This document shows positions 1-12,513 of a DNA stretch of 64,000 nucleotides, piece after piece. Where the stretch lies: the NCBI GenBank assembly GCA_029862165.1, contig JAOTXU010000002.1, forward strand, positions 124,001 through 188,000, written 5' to 3'. A program made the translations under genes and the position numbers. Below the pieces are notes generated by a model. The model had not been told where the DNA came from. It saw only the letters and a program-made list of their open reading frames with translations, and did no database searches. The stretch's first letter is position 1; each line of letters starts with the position of its first letter. The stretch is from Gammaproteobacteria bacterium (lineage in GTDB: Bacteria; Pseudomonadota; Gammaproteobacteria; Steroidobacterales; JABDKV01).

Positions 1-1
1 A

Positions 2-553
2 CCGAATCGTGTGACTCAGGTACGCAGTCCGGAACGGGATGGCTATCGCGCCGTGCAGGTTGCGGTAGGTGCGCGTAAAGCAAACCGAGTCTCGAAACCG
101 ATGCGTGGTCACTTTGCCGCAGCCTCCAGCGAGGCCGGGCGCACCGTTCGCGAATTCCGTCTTGGCGACAGCGAAGGCGATGATCTGCAAACCGGTTCCG
201 AGATAAAGATCGATATTTTCGAAGCGGGTCAGTATGTCGATGTCTCCGGCACGAGTATCGGCAAGGGTTTCGCTGGAACCGTCAAGCGCCATAATTTTTC
301 CACTCAGGACAACACTCATGGCAACTCACTGGCGCATCGTGCCCCAGGCTCGATAGGCCAGTGTCAGACGCCCGGTCGTGTATTCAAGGGCAAGAAGATG
401 TCCGGTCAGATGGGTAACGTGAATCGTACGGCACAGAATCTGCAAGTTGTGCGAGTAGACGCTGAACGCAATCTTATTCTGGTGAAGGGCTCCGTCCCCG
501 GTTGCAAAGGCGGCGACGTAATCGTCAAGCCCGCCGTTAAGCGACAGGGCTAG
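2..553 (+). CDS. rplC: 50S ribosomal protein L3, 5'-truncated by window edge
   Basis: Frame 2 reads PNRVTQVR... then [17 protein letters not shown] and [16 protein letters not shown]3 hallmarks; first gene of S10 operon order. Confidence 0.97.
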   Translation, partial: PNRVTQVRSPERDGYRAVQVAVGARKANRVSKPMRGHFAAASSEAGRTVREFRLGDSEGDDLQTGSEIKIDIFEAGQYVDVSGTSIGKGFAGTVKRHNFSTQDNTHGNSLAHRAPGSIGQCQTPGRVFKGKKMSGQMGNVNRTAQNLQVVRVDAERNLILVKGSVPGCKGGDVIVKPAVKRQG

Positions 554-561
554 GAGGGCAC

Positions 562-1167
562 ATGCAATTACAGTTACACGGTAGCAAGAAAGGCGTCGAC
601 GTGTCGGATGACGCGTTTTCTCGTGAATTTAACGAGGCGTTGGTTCACCAGGTCGTAAACGCTTACATGGCCGGTAGACGTCGTGGTACCAAAGCGCAAA
701 AAGATCGTGCCCAGGTCAGTGGTGGCGGAGCCAAACCCTGGCGTCAGAAAGGTACGGGACGGGCGCGCGCCGGTACGAACCGCAGCCCGATCTGGCGTTC
801 CGGTGGGCGCACCTTTGCAGCGCGTCCCAGAAGCTTCAAACAGAAGGTGAACCGCAAGATGTATCGCGGTGCCATGAGTGCATTGGTATCGGAGTTGATC
901 CGCCAGGATCGCTTGCTCGTCGTCGAATCATTTTCGCTGGATGCCCCAAAGACTAAAGGCTTGGTGAGCAAACTACGCGATATGGGACTGGATGATGTTC
1001 TGATCTTGCTCGAGGCCTTCGATGAAAACGTGCACCTGGCATCACGCAACCTGGAGAAGGTAGGGATGCTCGAAGTCAGTGCTGTTGATCCGGTCAGCTT
1101 GCTTCACTACGACAAGGTTTTGACGACGGTCGCGGCACTTCGCAGACTTGAGGAGAAGCTGGCATGA
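562..1167 (+). CDS. rplD: 50S ribosomal protein L4
   Basis: [25 protein letters not shown] motif; operon position. Confidence 0.98.
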   Translation: MQLQLHGSKKGVDVSDDAFSREFNEALVHQVVNAYMAGRRRGTKAQKDRAQVSGGGAKPWRQKGTGRARAGTNRSPIWRSGGRTFAARPRSFKQKVNRKMYRGAMSALVSELIRQDRLLVVESFSLDAPKTKGLVSKLRDMGLDDVLILLEAFDENVHLASRNLEKVGMLEVSAVDPVSLLHYDKVLTTVAALRRLEEKLA

Positions 1168-1460
1168 GCACCGAAAGACTCATGACCGTGCTGTTGGGTC
1201 CACATCTGTCAGAAAAAAGTCAGCGTGTGGCCGACGCACATAACCAGGTCGTGTTTATCGTCCGTCGTGATGCAACCAAGTCTGAGATTCGCGACGCTGT
1301 GCAGGCGATGTTCGATGTTGAGGTCGACAACGTCACCGTTGTGAACCAACGCGGCAAGGTCAAGCGTGCGCGCTTTAGCTTTGGTCGGCGCAAAGACTGG
1401 AAAAAGGCTTACGTTCGTTTAGCAGAGGGCCACGACATCGACTTCGTTGGTGCCGACTAA
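1164..1460 (+). CDS. rplW: 50S ribosomal protein L23
   Basis: L23-like sequence, 4-bp overlap with rplD; operon position. Confidence 0.97.
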   Translation: MSTERLMTVLLGPHLSEKSQRVADAHNQVVFIVRRDATKSEIRDAVQAMFDVEVDNVTVVNQRGKVKRARFSFGRRKDWKKAYVRLAEGHDIDFVGAD

Positions 1461-1470
1461 GGAATACGAT

Positions 1471-2298
1471 ATGGCATTGCAGAAAGCAAAACCAACTTCC
1501 GCCGGCCGCCGTTTTACGGTGCGGGTGGTCTCGCCTGAGCTGCATAAGGGCAAGCCATACGAACCGCTGCTCGAGAAGAAAACCCGCACAGGTGGGCGCA
1601 ATACAAACGGCCGCATTACGTCGCGGCATAAAGGCGGTGGTCATAAGCAGCGTTACCGGAAAATTGATTTTCGCCGCAACAAGGACGGCATCCCGGCCAA
1701 AGTAGAACGTTTGGAATACGATCCAAATCGCAGTGCCTACCTGGCTCTGTTGCTTTACGCGGACGGCGAACGCCGTTACATCATCGCACCGAAAGGGCTT
1801 AAGAAAGACGACCAGATCATGTCGGGCACTGAAGCACCAATGAAAGCGGGTAATTGCATGACGCTGCGTACCATACCGCTGGGTTCGATAATTCATTGTA
1901 TAGAAATGAAGCCAGGTAAGGGTGCGCAGATAGCGCGCAGTGCCGGCACGTCCGCGCAGCTTGCTGCCCGCGAGGGCGTTTACGCAACGTTGCGGCTGCG
2001 CTCCGGTGAAATGCGCCGCATACACGTCGACTGTCGCGCCACCATTGGTGAAGTGGGAAACGACGAGCACAACCTGCGCAAGCTCGGAAAAGCCGGCGCC
2101 AAGCGCTGGCGTGGAGTGCGACCAACCGTGCGAGGCGTTGCAATGAATCCGGTTGATCATCCACATGGCGGCGGCGAAGGCCGTACGTCAGGTGGCCGTC
2201 ATCCGGTTTCGCCCTGGGGGGTGCCCACGAAGGGCTACAAGACGCGAAAGAACAAACGCACTGGCAACATGATCGTGCGTCGTCGGAAGAAGAAGTGA
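1471..2298 (+). CDS. rplB: 50S ribosomal protein L2
   Basis: ATG at 1471 ([14 protein letters not shown]); [14 protein letters not shown] motif; track ORF extends upstream from a TTG. Confidence 0.98.
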   Translation: MALQKAKPTSAGRRFTVRVVSPELHKGKPYEPLLEKKTRTGGRNTNGRITSRHKGGGHKQRYRKIDFRRNKDGIPAKVERLEYDPNRSAYLALLLYADGERRYIIAPKGLKKDDQIMSGTEAPMKAGNCMTLRTIPLGSIIHCIEMKPGKGAQIARSAGTSAQLAAREGVYATLRLRSGEMRRIHVDCRATIGEVGNDEHNLRKLGKAGAKRWRGVRPTVRGVAMNPVDHPHGGGEGRTSGGRHPVSPWGVPTKGYKTRKNKRTGNMIVRRRKKK

Positions 2299-2308
2299 GG
2301 TATAGGTA

Positions 2309-2581
2309 GTGCCACGTTCGGTTAAGAAAGGCCCGTTTGTCGATTTGCACCTGGAGAAAAAAGTCCAGGCTGCGGCTCAGGCGAATGATCGCCGCCCGAT
2401 CAAGACCTGGTCACGGCGTTCCATGATTCTGCCCGACATGGTGGGGCTGACTATTGCTGTGCATAACGGCCGTGCTCACGTACCAGTCTTGATTTCGGAA
2501 AACATGGTCGGCCACAAACTGGGCGAATTTGCTGCGACCCGCACATTTAAGGGTCACTCCGGCGACAAGAAGACCAAGTGA
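2309..2581 (+). CDS. rpsS: 30S ribosomal protein S19
   Basis: GTG start; [15 protein letters not shown] and [15 protein letters not shown]. Confidence 0.98.
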   Translation: MPRSVKKGPFVDLHLEKKVQAAAQANDRRPIKTWSRRSMILPDMVGLTIAVHNGRAHVPVLISENMVGHKLGEFAATRTFKGHSGDKKTK

Positions 2582-2588
2582 GGACGTG

Positions 2589-2918
2589 ATGGCCGCAGCA
2601 AGACTGAAATATGCCCGAATTTCACCGCAGAAGTGCCGTTTGTTTGCGGACATGATTCGCGGTAAGGCAGTGGGTGACGCGCTGCAATTATTGTCGCACG
2701 CGCCAAACAAGAGTGCGGCCATCCTGCACAAAGTACTGGAATCTGCGATCGCCAATGCCGAGCACAACGACGGAGCCGATATCGACGAGTTACGCGTGTC
2801 TGCAATCACTGTAGATCAGGCGCCGACTTTCAAGCGCTGGTTGCCACGTGCCAAAGGGCGGGCCAACCGGCTGATCAAACAGAATAGTCACATCACGATA
2901 CACGTGGCGGACGAGTAA
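2589..2918 (+). CDS. rplV: 50S ribosomal protein L22
   Basis: ATG at 2589; [18 protein letters not shown]; operon position. Confidence 0.97.
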   Translation: MAAARLKYARISPQKCRLFADMIRGKAVGDALQLLSHAPNKSAAILHKVLESAIANAEHNDGADIDELRVSAITVDQAPTFKRWLPRAKGRANRLIKQNSHITIHVADE

Positions 2919-2929
2919 GGATTTAACTA

Positions 2930-3652
2930 ATGGGTCAAAAAGTCCATCCAATAGGGATCAGGCTCGGTATTACCAAAGACTGGACGTCTAAATGGTATGC
3001 CGATTCGAAGACCTATCCGCACCACGTTTACACCGATCACCTGATTCGCAGCTTCCTCAAGAAGCGCTTGTCTCAGGCGTCGGTGAGCCGTATTCAGATT
3101 GAACGTCCGGCGAAGAAAGCCCACATCACAATCCACACGGCACGACCCGGTATCGTCATCGGCAAGAAAGGCGAGGACATCGAAAAGTTGCGGACTGATG
3201 TTTCGCGCATGATGAGCATGCCGTTGCAGGACGTCCGCATCAATATTTCGGAAATCCGCAAGCCGGAACTGGATGCACAATTGGTAGCTGAGGGTCTGGC
3301 GCAGCAGCTCGAGCGTCGCGTGATGTTTCGCCGTGCGATGAAGCGCGCGGTCACCAACACCATGCGTATCGGTGCCGGTGGTATCAAAGTGAAAGTTTCC
3401 GGTCGTCTCAACGGCGCGGAAATTGCTCGGAGCGAATGGTATCGCGAAGGCCGCGTGCCACTACACACTTTTCGTGCAGACATCGACTATGGACTGGCCA
3501 GGGCAAACACCACATATGGCGTCATCGGCGTGAAAGTGTGGATATTCAAGGGCGAGGTGTTTGGGCCGGAAGAGGCCGAGGAAACCGCCGAAGCTGCCAA
3601 GACCGCCAAGACCGCCAAGACCGCAAAAACCGCCAAGACGGCGAAGCACTGA
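2930..3652 (+). CDS. rpsC: 30S ribosomal protein S3 with extended AKT-repeat C-terminus
   Basis: [26 protein letters not shown]-type [11 protein letters not shown]; low-complexity tail. Confidence 0.98.
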   Translation: MGQKVHPIGIRLGITKDWTSKWYADSKTYPHHVYTDHLIRSFLKKRLSQASVSRIQIERPAKKAHITIHTARPGIVIGKKGEDIEKLRTDVSRMMSMPLQDVRINISEIRKPELDAQLVAEGLAQQLERRVMFRRAMKRAVTNTMRIGAGGIKVKVSGRLNGAEIARSEWYREGRVPLHTFRADIDYGLARANTTYGVIGVKVWIFKGEVFGPEEAEETAEAAKTAKTAKTAKTAKTAKH

Positions 3653-3662
3653 GGCGACTGCG

Positions 3663-4076
3663 ATGCTGCAACCAAAAAGGACGAAGTTCCGTAAACAAAT
3701 GAAGGGTCGTAATCGCGGTCTGGCAGATCGTGGTAACGCCGTTTCATTTGGTGAGTACGGACTGAAGACCCTCGACCGTGGCCGGTTGACAGCACGGCAG
3801 ATCGAGGCGGCTCGTCGCGCGATGACTCGTCATATAAAGCGTGGCGGAAAGATTTGGATTCGCGTTTTTCCCGACGTGCCGGTAACCAAGAAACCGCTGG
3901 AAGTTCGTCAGGGTAAAGGCAAGGGCAGCGTTGAATACTGGGTCGCAAAAGTGCAACCCGGAAAAGTGCTGTACGAAATCGAAGGCGTTAGCGAAGACAT
4001 TGCCCGCGAGGCATTCAGGCTGGCGGCCGCGAAGTTGCCAGTACAAACTTCCTTTGTTTCACGGCAGGTGATGTGA
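3663..4076 (+). CDS. rplP: 50S ribosomal protein L16
   Basis: ATG at 3663 [19 protein letters not shown]; operon position. Confidence 0.98.
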   Translation: MLQPKRTKFRKQMKGRNRGLADRGNAVSFGEYGLKTLDRGRLTARQIEAARRAMTRHIKRGGKIWIRVFPDVPVTKKPLEVRQGKGKGSVEYWVAKVQPGKVLYEIEGVSEDIAREAFRLAAAKLPVQTSFVSRQVM

Positions 4077-4267
4077 TGAAAGCTGGCAAACTGCGTGAGC
4101 ACAGCGAGACACAATTGAACGACGAGTTGCTTAAGCTTCGACGCGAAGAGTTCAACTTGCGCATGCAGCGTGCAACGGGGCAGCTCGCACGTACCGATCA
4201 GTTCGGCAAAGTGCGCAAAAATATTGCGCGCATCAAGACCATTCTCAACGAGAAAGCGGAGTCATGA
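4076..4267 (+). CDS. rpmC: 50S ribosomal protein L29
   Basis: [21 protein letters not shown]; start ATG 4076 (or GTG 4073). Confidence 0.96.
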   Translation: MKAGKLREHSETQLNDELLKLRREEFNLRMQRATGQLARTDQFGKVRKNIARIKTILNEKAES

Positions 4268-4539
4268 GCGAAGAGAATTCAGCCGTTGCGAGCAAGACTC
4301 GAACGATGACCGGCAATGTCGTCAGTGACAAGATGGATAAGTCCGTCACTGTCGCCGTACAACGCCAGGTTCGTCACCCGGTGTACGGCAAGTACGTCAA
4401 ACTGACGAGTAAAGTTATGGCACACGACGAGAGTAACGAGTGTCGCACTGGCGATACCGTGAGTATTGCCTCGTGTCGTCCGTTGTCCAAGCGCAAGAAC
4501 TGGCGCGTGGTCAGCATTATTGAGCGGGCAGGCCGCTGA
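4264..4539 (+). CDS. rpsQ: 30S ribosomal protein S17
   Basis: [31 protein letters not shown]. Confidence 0.97.
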   Translation: MSEENSAVASKTRTMTGNVVSDKMDKSVTVAVQRQVRHPVYGKYVKLTSKVMAHDESNECRTGDTVSIASCRPLSKRKNWRVVSIIERAGR

Positions 4540-4552
4540 CAGGAGACGGACG

Positions 4553-4921
4553 ATGATTCAGATGCAAACGGTGCTGAGCGCAGCGGACAACAGCGGAGCC
4601 CGCAAGGTCCAGTGCATCAAGGTGCTGGGCGGATCAAAGCGCCGTTATGCCAACGTTGGTGATGTCATCAAGGTGAGTGTTAAAGACGCTATTCCTCGCG
4701 GCAAGGTAAAAAAGGGCGAGGTTTACAACGCGGTCGTGGTGCGTACCCGCAAAGGTGTGCGACGCTCCGATGGTTCGCTCATTCGTTTCGATGGCAATGC
4801 TGCGGTGCTGTTGAATGCCAGGCTGGAGCCGATTGGCACACGTATTTTTGGCCCGGTTACCCGTGAACTGCGAACGGCAAAGTTCATGAAGATTATTTCG
4901 CTGGCGCCGGAAGTGCTCTGA
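4553..4921 (+). CDS. rplN: 50S ribosomal protein L14
   Basis: ATG 4553 [33 protein letters not shown]. Confidence 0.98.
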   Translation: MIQMQTVLSAADNSGARKVQCIKVLGGSKRRYANVGDVIKVSVKDAIPRGKVKKGEVYNAVVVRTRKGVRRSDGSLIRFDGNAAVLLNARLEPIGTRIFGPVTRELRTAKFMKIISLAPEVL

Positions 4922-4935
4922 GGAGCGGATTAGAC

Positions 4936-5250
4936 ATGAATCGACTAAAAAAAGGCGACCAGGTCATCGTGACCGCCGGCAAGGACAAGGGCCGGCGCGG
5001 TACCGTGTTGGATCTGGTCGGTGCGCGCGTACTGGTGGAAGGTATTAACGTCGCTAAGAAACACATGCGTGGAAATCCGAATGCAGGCGTGGCCGGTGGA
5101 ATTATTGAAAAGGAAATGCCACTGCATACGTCGAATATCATGTTGTACAACCCAGTCACCAAGAAGGGCGACCGGGTAGGGTTTAAGACTTTGGGTGACG
5201 GCAAGAAAGTACGAATCTTCCGTTCCAACGGAGAGGTGATTGACGTCTAG
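4936..5250 (+). CDS. rplX: 50S ribosomal protein L24
   Basis: [21 protein letters not shown] (KOW). Confidence 0.97.
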   Translation: MNRLKKGDQVIVTAGKDKGRRGTVLDLVGARVLVEGINVAKKHMRGNPNAGVAGGIIEKEMPLHTSNIMLYNPVTKKGDRVGFKTLGDGKKVRIFRSNGEVIDV

Positions 5251-5269
5251 GCGTCACGGTGAACTAGTC

Positions 5270-5809
5270 ATGTCCAGATTACAGGAATTTTACAAAGAGA
5301 CCGTCGTGCCGCAGCTCATGGACAAGCTCAGCCTGAGCAATCCCATGGAGGTACCGAAGATCACCAAGATCACGCTAAATATGGGTGTAGGCGAAGCGTC
5401 AGTCGACAAGAAGGTCATGGATTTCGCAATGAAAGATATGGAACGAATCTCGGGCCAGAAAGCCCTGATGCGTCGCGCCCGCAAGTCTGTGGCGACCTTC
5501 AAGATTCGTGATGGTATGCCGGTTGGCTGCAAAGTCACGTTGCGACGGGAACGCATGTATGAATTTCTGGACCGATTGATTAACGTTGCCGCGCCGCGTG
5601 TGCGTGATTTTCGGGGTTTGAACCCCAAGGCTTTTGACGGCCGCGGTAATTACAGTCTCGGCGTTAGAGAACAGATTATTTTTCCGGAGATCGATTTCGA
5701 TCAGATTGATACCACGCGCGGGATGGATATCACTATCACAACCAATGCGAAAAATGACGAACAAGGGAAGGCGCTGCTTGAGGCGTTCAGTTTCCCATTC
5801 CGCAAATAA
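5270..5809 (+). CDS. rplE: 50S ribosomal protein L5
   Basis: ATG 5270; [18 protein letters not shown]. Confidence 0.97.
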   Translation: MSRLQEFYKETVVPQLMDKLSLSNPMEVPKITKITLNMGVGEASVDKKVMDFAMKDMERISGQKALMRRARKSVATFKIRDGMPVGCKVTLRRERMYEFLDRLINVAAPRVRDFRGLNPKAFDGRGNYSLGVREQIIFPEIDFDQIDTTRGMDITITTNAKNDEQGKALLEAFSFPFRK

Positions 5810-5821
5810 GGACGAAACGGT

Positions 5822-6127
5822 ATGGCCAAGACATCAATGCTGATGAGAGAGCGCAAGCGTAACAAGACGGCGGCGCGTTTCGCAGCAAAGCGCGCGCAGC
5901 TCAAGGCGATCATATTGTCGCCCAAGTCTACGGATGAAGAGCGCAGGAACGCACAGATAAAGCTGCAGAAACAACCGCGGGATGCCAGTGCATCGCGGCA
6001 ACGTAATCGTTGCGCGATTACGGGCAGACCGCACGGCTTCTACCGCAAGTTTGGACTGGGTCGAAACAAATTGCGTGAAGCGACTATGGACGGGGAAATT
6101 CCCGGTCTGCGTAAGGCCAGCTGGTAA
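5822..6127 (+). CDS. rpsN: 30S ribosomal protein S14 (long, zinc-independent form)
   Basis: [25 protein letters not shown], 101 aa. Confidence 0.97.
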   Translation: MAKTSMLMRERKRNKTAARFAAKRAQLKAIILSPKSTDEERRNAQIKLQKQPRDASASRQRNRCAITGRPHGFYRKFGLGRNKLREATMDGEIPGLRKASW

Positions 6128-6137
6128 AGGTAACGAT

Positions 6138-6533
6138 ATGAGTATGACCGATCCAATTGCCGACATGCTGACCCGAATCCGTAATGGACAAAAGGCTGGC
6201 AAGGTCGAAGTCTCGATGCCGGCAACGCGCATTAAAGGCGCGATCGCGAAAGTGCTTCGGGATGAAGGCTATGTCGATGACTTTCAGACCGCCAACGAGG
6301 ACGGAAAACCGGTCCTGAGCATTCGTCTGCGTTATCACGAGGGTAAGCCGGTGATTGCCGAGTTGCGTCGAGTGAGCCGTCCCGGTCTGCGTATTTATCG
6401 TGGCAAGGGTGCCTTGCCACAGGTGATGGGTGGTTTGGGTGTTGCAATCGTTTCAACGTCGCAAGGCGTAATGAGCGATCGACAGGCCCGGGCCGATGGC
6501 CAGGGTGGCGAAGTACTTTGTGTCGTCTCCTAA
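6138..6533 (+). CDS. rpsH: 30S ribosomal protein S8
   Basis: ATG 6138 [18 protein letters not shown]. Confidence 0.97.
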   Translation: MSMTDPIADMLTRIRNGQKAGKVEVSMPATRIKGAIAKVLRDEGYVDDFQTANEDGKPVLSIRLRYHEGKPVIAELRRVSRPGLRIYRGKGALPQVMGGLGVAIVSTSQGVMSDRQARADGQGGEVLCVVS

Positions 6534-6543
6534 GGGAAAGACA

Positions 6544-7077
6544 ATGTCGAGAGTTGCAAAAAATCCGCTTGAGCTGCCAAAGGGCGTTGAAGTCAGCGTT
6601 CAGGCCGATCAGGTCACCGTGAAAAGTGGGAAGGAATCGTTGCAGATGCGATTGCACCCACAGGTAGGGATCGAACAGGCAGAAAACGAGTTGCGTGTTT
6701 CGGCAAAGGACGGCTCGCGCACCACGATCGCGCTGGCCGGCACAATGCGCGCGCTGCTGGGCAATATGGTCACGGGTGTGACCAAGGGTTTTGAACGCAA
6801 GCTGGAACTGCACGGCGTCGGTTATCGCGCGCAGTCCCAGGGCAATAAGCTCAACTTAACGCTGGGTTTTTCCCATCCGGTGGAATACCAGGTGCCGGAC
6901 GGTGTTTCGGTGGATACGCCATCGCAGACCGAAATCGTACTGAAGGGTGCTGACAAGCAACGCGTCGGGCAGGCGGCGGCCGAAATTCGGGCCTATCGCC
7001 CGCCGGACGCATACAAGGGTAAAGGTGTTCGCTATTCCGATGAGGAAATCATCCTTAAGGAAGCGAAGAAGAAGTAG
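6544..7077 (+). CDS. rplF: 50S ribosomal protein L6
   Basis: [17 protein letters not shown]...[23 protein letters not shown]. Confidence 0.97.
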   Translation: MSRVAKNPLELPKGVEVSVQADQVTVKSGKESLQMRLHPQVGIEQAENELRVSAKDGSRTTIALAGTMRALLGNMVTGVTKGFERKLELHGVGYRAQSQGNKLNLTLGFSHPVEYQVPDGVSVDTPSQTEIVLKGADKQRVGQAAAEIRAYRPPDAYKGKGVRYSDEEIILKEAKKK

Positions 7078-7087
7078 GCGCAAGACG

Positions 7088-7441
7088 ATGGAAAAGAAAC
7101 AATCCAGATTACGCCGTGCAAAACGTTCACGGGCCAAGATGCGCGAATTGCGAGTTAATCGCCTCAGCGTGCATCGCACTCCGCGGCATATTTATGCACA
7201 AATTATTGGACCGGATGGTGGAACCGTGCTGGCTGCTGTGTCGACCGTGCAGAAATCGGTACGCAAGGGTCTGAAGAGCACCGGCAACGCCGAAGCCGCC
7301 AAAGCGGTTGGTCGCGCTGTCGCTGAAAAAGCGAAGAAGGCCGGCATTGACCGGGTTGCGTTTGATCGCTCGGGCTTTCGTTATCACGGTCGCGTGAAAG
7401 CACTGGCCGATGCCGCCCGCGAAGCCGGGTTGCAGTTCTAG
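7088..7441 (+). CDS. rplR: 50S ribosomal protein L18
   Basis: [15 protein letters not shown]...[26 protein letters not shown]. Confidence 0.97.
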   Translation: MEKKQSRLRRAKRSRAKMRELRVNRLSVHRTPRHIYAQIIGPDGGTVLAAVSTVQKSVRKGLKSTGNAEAAKAVGRAVAEKAKKAGIDRVAFDRSGFRYHGRVKALADAAREAGLQF

Positions 7442-7451
7442 AGGAATATTG

Positions 7452-7955
7452 ATGGCGAGAATTGACGACAATAGCGGCGACGACCTCATTGAAAAGCTGG
7501 TCGCGGTAAACCGTGTGGCCAAGGTGGTCAAGGGTGGACGGCAGTTCGGTTTTACCGCATTGACAGTAGTCGGTGACGGCGCAGGCCAGGTCGGCTACGG
7601 CTATGGCAAGGCACGTGAGGTGCCAGTCGCGATCCAGAAGGCAATGCAGTCGGCCCGCAAGGCGATGCAAAGTGTCCCGTTGCGTGAGGAAACATTGCAA
7701 TACGCGTTGGAGGGGCGTCACGGCGCGACCAAGGTGTACATGCAGCCTGCCTCTGACGGAACCGGCATTATTGCCGGCGGCGCTATGCGCGCGGTTTTTG
7801 AGTGTGCAGGCGTACGCAATGTCTTGGCTAAGAGTTATGGTTCGCGTAACCCAATCAATGTAGTGCGGGCAACTGTCGCCGGTCTCGTTTCGATGTTGTC
7901 TCCGGAAGACATTGCGGCCAAACGCGGCAAGAGTGTCACGGACATTTTGGACTGA
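7452..7955 (+). CDS. rpsE: 30S ribosomal protein S5
   Basis: [43 protein letters not shown]. Confidence 0.98.
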   Translation: MARIDDNSGDDLIEKLVAVNRVAKVVKGGRQFGFTALTVVGDGAGQVGYGYGKAREVPVAIQKAMQSARKAMQSVPLREETLQYALEGRHGATKVYMQPASDGTGIIAGGAMRAVFECAGVRNVLAKSYGSRNPINVVRATVAGLVSMLSPEDIAAKRGKSVTDILD

Positions 7956-7960
7956 TCGTC

Positions 7961-8158
7961 ATGGCCCGGAAAAAGACAACCAAGACAATTCAAGTCACAC
8001 TGGTGCGCAGCCAGTCTGGCCGTTTAAAAAGTCACAAGGCATGTGTTGCCGGTTTGGGCTTGCGCAAGATCAACCAGACCGTGGAAGTAATTGATACACC
8101 GGAAAATCGCGGCATGATCGACAAGGTGTCGTATCTGCTACGGGTAGGAGATGCCTGA
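7961..8158 (+). CDS. rpmD: 50S ribosomal protein L30
   Basis: [32 protein letters not shown]. Confidence 0.96.
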   Translation: MARKKTTKTIQVTLVRSQSGRLKSHKACVAGLGLRKINQTVEVIDTPENRGMIDKVSYLLRVGDA

Positions 8159-8168
8159 GATGCCTGAG

Positions 8169-8612
8169 ATGCGTCTGAACACATTAAGCCCCAGCAAGGG
8201 TAGCCGCCATGCGCCGAAGCGCTTGGGTCGTGGTCGCTCCAGCGGTCATGGCAAAACGAGTTCGCGCGGCCAAAAAGGCCAGCACGCGCGCTCCGGTGGT
8301 TATCACAAAGTCGGCTTCGAAGGCGGGCAGATGCCGTTGCAACGCCGTTTGCCAAAAGTGGGGTTTCATTCCCGCAAGGCACGCTATAGCTGCGAAGTGC
8401 GGCTGCACGAAGCAGAGCTGGTGGCATCGACCAATGATGGCGTTGTCGACATGACAGTCCTGAAGGAGCTGGACATCATCAGTTCTTTTGCCAAGAAGGC
8501 AAAGATTATTCTTTCGGGGAAAATCAAGGACGCGATAACCGTACGTGGCGTGGCAGTCACCAAAGGGGCGCGTGCCGCCATTGAATCAGCGGGCGGGAAG
8601 ATAGAGGGTTAA
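8169..8612 (+). CDS. rplO: 50S ribosomal protein L15 (alternative starts 8151/8160)
   Basis: [38 protein letters not shown]; three in-frame ATGs. Confidence 0.96.
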   Translation: MRLNTLSPSKGSRHAPKRLGRGRSSGHGKTSSRGQKGQHARSGGYHKVGFEGGQMPLQRRLPKVGFHSRKARYSCEVRLHEAELVASTNDGVVDMTVLKELDIISSFAKKAKIILSGKIKDAITVRGVAVTKGARAAIESAGGKIEG

Positions 8613-8616
8613 TCGA

Positions 8617-9963
8617 GTGGCAAAGGGACCCACAGCAGCGTCAGCGATACTTGGTGGAGAAGGACCGAAGTTTTCAGAACTTCGTAAGCGTCTTTTCTTC
8701 CTGGTCGGCGCGCTGATTATTTACCGAATCGGGACGTTTATCCCGGTGCCCGGAATCGATCCCGTGGCATTGGAAAGCTTTTTTGACCAAATGGGTTCCG
8801 GCTCGATCCTGAGCATGTTCAACATGTTCTCCGGTGGCGCGCTTGAGCGGCTGAGTATATTCGCCCTTGGCATCATGCCGTACATTTCGGCATCGATCAT
8901 CATGCAGATGATGTCTGTGGTCGTGCCTTCGCTTGCGGCGATGAAAAAAGAAGGTGAGTCGGGCCGCCGCAAGATCACCCAGTACACGCGGTATGGCACC
9001 GTGGGCCTGGCGTTGTTCCAGTCCATCGCAGCAGCATCGGCTCTGCAAACCCAGGGTGTGACCTTATACACGGGGTCGTCGTTTGTATTTATCGCAGCCA
9101 CGACCCTGGTGACCGGTACGATGTTCCTGATGTGGCTGGGTGAACAGGTGACCGAACGCGGTATCGGCAACGGCATCTCAATGATTATATTGGCCAGCAT
9201 TATCTCGGGATTGCCTGCGGCCATCGCCGGGACGCTCGAGCTGGTCAACAACGGATCGATGCATCCGTTACTCGCCTTGACCCTTTTCCTGTTGGTGCTA
9301 GCGGTGACCTACTTCGTCGTTTTTGTCGAACGTGGTCAACGCAGAATTACGGTCAACTACGCTAAGCGGCAACAGGGTCGTAAGCTGATGCAGGCGCAAT
9401 CCAGTCACTTGCCTTTCAAACTGAATATGTCGGGCGTAATCCCGCCGATTTTTGCCTCCAGTATCATTCTGTTTCCGGCCACAATCGCGAGCTGGTTCGG
9501 CACCCAGGAAGGATGGGGCTGGTTGCAAACCGTTGCCAGCACGCTATCGCCGGGTCAGCCGATTTACATCATGCTGTACGCCGCAATGATCATTTTCTTT
9601 TGTTTTTTCTACACCGCGTTGGTGTTCAATTCGCGGGAGACAGCAGACAATCTAAAGCGCTCCGGCGCATTTGTGCCTGGAATCCGACCGGGTCGCCAGA
9701 CAGGCGAATACATCGATCTGGTGTTGACGCGTCTTACATTATGGGGCGCGATCTATGTAACGGCGGTTTGTCTGCTTCCAGAGCTGATGATCCTGAAGTT
9801 CAGCGTGCCGTTCTATTTTGGCGGTACTTCACTACTGATTATCGTCGTCGTCGTAATGGACTTCATGTCGCAGCTACAGGCGCACATGATGTCGCATCAA
9901 TACGAAGGCTTAATGAAGAAAGCCAATCTGCGTGGCTATGGCCGCGCTGGGCGTGTCCGCTAG
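8617..9963 (+). CDS. secY: Preprotein translocase subunit SecY
   Basis: GTG start; [22 protein letters not shown]; multi-TM; operon position. Confidence 0.98.
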   Translation: MAKGPTAASAILGGEGPKFSELRKRLFFLVGALIIYRIGTFIPVPGIDPVALESFFDQMGSGSILSMFNMFSGGALERLSIFALGIMPYISASIIMQMMSVVVPSLAAMKKEGESGRRKITQYTRYGTVGLALFQSIAAASALQTQGVTLYTGSSFVFIAATTLVTGTMFLMWLGEQVTERGIGNGISMIILASIISGLPAAIAGTLELVNNGSMHPLLALTLFLLVLAVTYFVVFVERGQRRITVNYAKRQQGRKLMQAQSSHLPFKLNMSGVIPPIFASSIILFPATIASWFGTQEGWGWLQTVASTLSPGQPIYIMLYAAMIIFFCFFYTALVFNSRETADNLKRSGAFVPGIRPGRQTGEYIDLVLTRLTLWGAIYVTAVCLLPELMILKFSVPFYFGGTSLLIIVVVVMDFMSQLQAHMMSHQYEGLMKKANLRGYGRAGRVR

Positions 9964-9982
9964 AGCGGATCAGGAGACCAGG

Positions 9983-10096
9983 ATGAAAGTAAGAGCATCG
10001 GTCAAGAAAATGTGCCGCAATTGCAAGATAGTGCGGCGTAAACGGGTATTGCGCGTGATCTGTAAGGATCCGCGTCACAAGCAGCGTCAGGGCTGA
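9983..10096 (+). CDS. rpmJ: 50S ribosomal protein L36 (37 aa, zinc-binding form); not in ORF track
   Basis: ATG 9983..TGA 10096: [37 protein letters not shown]; CxxC...C...H; between secY and rpsM. Confidence 0.96.
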   Translation: MKVRASVKKMCRNCKIVRRKRVLRVICKDPRHKQRQG

Positions 10097-10107
10097 GGTA
10101 GCGCGTT

Positions 10108-10464
10108 ATGGCACGTATTGCCGGCATAAACATTCCGGATCACAAACACACGGTGATCGCACTGACCCATATCTTCGGAGTGGGGCGATCGACTGCTGGA
10201 AAAATCTGCAAGTCGGCAGGTGTGGACCCGAATGTGAAGATTAAGGATCTTGCCGAACCAGAAGTTGATAAGTTGCGTGACGCAGTCACGAAGCTTTCCG
10301 TAGAGGGTGATCTGCGCCGGGAAACAGCTATGAACATCAAACGGTTGATGGACCTCGGCACCTATCGCGGTATCCGTCATCGTCGCGGCTTACCACTGCG
10401 TGGTCAGCGCACACGCACCAACGCCCGCACACGCAAGGGCCCGCGCCGAATTATCAGGAAATAA
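10108..10464 (+). CDS. rpsM: 30S ribosomal protein S13
   Basis: [48 protein letters not shown]. Confidence 0.98.
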   Translation: MARIAGINIPDHKHTVIALTHIFGVGRSTAGKICKSAGVDPNVKIKDLAEPEVDKLRDAVTKLSVEGDLRRETAMNIKRLMDLGTYRGIRHRRGLPLRGQRTRTNARTRKGPRRIIRK

Positions 10465-10467
10465 GTC

Positions 10468-10854
10468 ATGGCAGATAAGAAAGTTACCAAAAAGAAAGTT
10501 AAGAAGACGGTTGTCGATGCGATCGCGCACGTGCATGCGTCTTTTAACAACACCATCATTACGATCACCGATCGTCAGGGTAACGCGTTGTCCTGGGCGA
10601 CAGCGGGTGGTTGCGGCTTTCGTGGCTCGCGCAAATCCACACCGTTTGCTGCACAGGTTGCCGCCGAGAAAGCCGGCACGGCAGTCAAGGATTACGGCGT
10701 GAAAAATCTGGAAGTTCGCGTGAAAGGCCCCGGGCCTGGTCGCGAGTCGGCAGTTCGGGCTCTGAACGCCGCTGGATTTCGTATCAGCTACATCGCCGAC
10801 GTTACGCCCATTCCGCACAATGGTTGCCGCGCTCCGAAAAAGCGTCGGGTCTGA
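10468..10854 (+). CDS. rpsK: 30S ribosomal protein S11
   Basis: [43 protein letters not shown]. Confidence 0.98.
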   Translation: MADKKVTKKKVKKTVVDAIAHVHASFNNTIITITDRQGNALSWATAGGCGFRGSRKSTPFAAQVAAEKAGTAVKDYGVKNLEVRVKGPGPGRESAVRALNAAGFRISYIADVTPIPHNGCRAPKKRRV

Positions 10855-10866
10855 GGTAAAGAAGAC

Positions 10867-11487
10867 ATGGCAAGATATACTGGACCAACCTGCAAATTTG
10901 CGCGACGCGAAGGAACGGATCTGTTCCTAAAAAGCGGTGTTCGCCCATTGGAAAGCAAATGCAAATCGCAGGTGCCACCAGGTGGCGCACCGCAAAGACG
11001 ACCCAGGCTGTCGGATTACGGTTTGCAGCTGCGCGAAAAGCAGAAACTGCGTCGCATGTACGGTGTGCTCGAGCGCCAATTCCGTAATTATTACAAGACC
11101 GCTGCCGGACAAAAAGGATCGACAGGTGAAAACCTGCTCAAGCTGCTTGAAACCCGTCTGGACAATGTTGTGTACCGGATGGGATTCGCCTCGACACGTG
11201 CCGAAGCACGTCAGTTGGTAGGACACAAGGCGATCGAAGTAAACCAGTCATTGGTTAATATTCCGTCCTACCGGGTCGGCGCAGGCGACGTAGTTAGCGT
11301 GCGTGAAAAATCCCGCAAGCAGGCACGAATCGCCAATGCCCTGAGTATTTCGAGCCAGGTGGGCCGGCCTGAATGGGTAGAGATCGACGAGAAAAAGATG
11401 AGCGGCACACTCAAAGCGGTTCCTGATCGCGACGAGATTTTGCCGGACATCAACGAGAATCTCGTCGTCGAATTGTATTCCAAGTAA
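10867..11487 (+). CDS. rpsD: 30S ribosomal protein S4
   Basis: [25 protein letters not shown]4 domain. Confidence 0.98.
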   Translation: MARYTGPTCKFARREGTDLFLKSGVRPLESKCKSQVPPGGAPQRRPRLSDYGLQLREKQKLRRMYGVLERQFRNYYKTAAGQKGSTGENLLKLLETRLDNVVYRMGFASTRAEARQLVGHKAIEVNQSLVNIPSYRVGAGDVVSVREKSRKQARIANALSISSQVGRPEWVEIDEKKMSGTLKAVPDRDEILPDINENLVVELYSK

Positions 11488-11515
11488 AGTTTAGTTTTTA
11501 ACAGAGGGTTGCCAG

Positions 11516-12511
11516 ATGCAGGCATCGGTTGCTGAGTTCCTGAAGCCGCGTGTAGTAAAGGTCCAGTCCGTCACGGACCATCGCGCGAAAGTGACAATTG
11601 AACCACTGGAACGTGGTTTTGGTCATACGTTGGGTAATGCGTTGCGGCGCATACTACTGTCGTCTATGCCGGGTTGTGCCATTGTCGAGGCTGAGATCGA
11701 CGGCGTACTGCACGAGTACACCAGTATTGAAGGCGTGCAGGAGGATGTCGTTGACATACTGCTCAACCTCAAGGGTGTTGCGATTCGCATGAGTGCACGC
11801 GAAGAGTCGGTATTGACTATTTCCAAGCGTGGGCCTGGCCCGGTTACTGCCGGTGACATCCAGTGTGATCACGATGTGGAAGTGCTCAATCCAAATCATG
11901 TGATTGCAAACCTCACCAGCAGTGGTGAGTTGAGTATGCGTGTGAAGGTTATCAGTGGTCGCGGCTATGTCCCTGCTACCCAGCGCAGTACCTTCGAGGA
12001 AGTTGCCGGGCCGATTGGCAGACTTCAGCTGGATGCCTCGTTTAGCCCGATCCGACGCGTTTCCTACACGGTGGATGCAGCGCGTGTGGAACAGCGGACG
12101 GACCTCGACAAATTGCTGATCGACATTGAGACCAATGGCACGATCGACGCCGAAGAAGCTATTCGCCGCGCCGGTTCCATTCTGAAGGATCAGCTAAGCG
12201 TTTTTGTTGACCTGCAGGGTCAGGAAGAACGCGCCCGTGCCTACGCCGAGTCACAGATTGATCCGGTTTTGATGCGTCCGGTGGACGAGTTGGAGCTGAC
12301 GGTGCGTTCGGCCAACTGTCTGAAGGCCGAAAGCATCAATTACATTGGTGACCTGGTGCAGCGTACCGAGGTTGAGTTGTTGCGCACACCGAATCTGGGC
12401 AAGAAATCGCTCACCGAGATCAAGGAAGTGTTGGCCAGCCACGGTTTGGCGCTGGGAACCAAGCTGGAGAACTGGCCGCCACCGGTATTGCGGCAAGATA
12501 ATCCAATATGA
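11516..12511 (+). CDS. rpoA: DNA-directed RNA polymerase subunit alpha
   Basis: [32 protein letters not shown]-terminal domain [14 protein letters not shown]. Confidence 0.98.
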   Translation: MQASVAEFLKPRVVKVQSVTDHRAKVTIEPLERGFGHTLGNALRRILLSSMPGCAIVEAEIDGVLHEYTSIEGVQEDVVDILLNLKGVAIRMSAREESVLTISKRGPGPVTAGDIQCDHDVEVLNPNHVIANLTSSGELSMRVKVISGRGYVPATQRSTFEEVAGPIGRLQLDASFSPIRRVSYTVDAARVEQRTDLDKLLIDIETNGTIDAEEAIRRAGSILKDQLSVFVDLQGQEERARAYAESQIDPVLMRPVDELELTVRSANCLKAESINYIGDLVQRTEVELLRTPNLGKKSLTEIKEVLASHGLALGTKLENWPPPVLRQDNPI

Positions 12512-12513
12512 AT

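Noticed and set aside
744-7531. Many minus-strand ORFs under the ribosomal operon (e.g. 1375..2166, 6232..6813)
   Set aside because: Antisense shadows of highly conserved ribosomal genes with no recognisable domains
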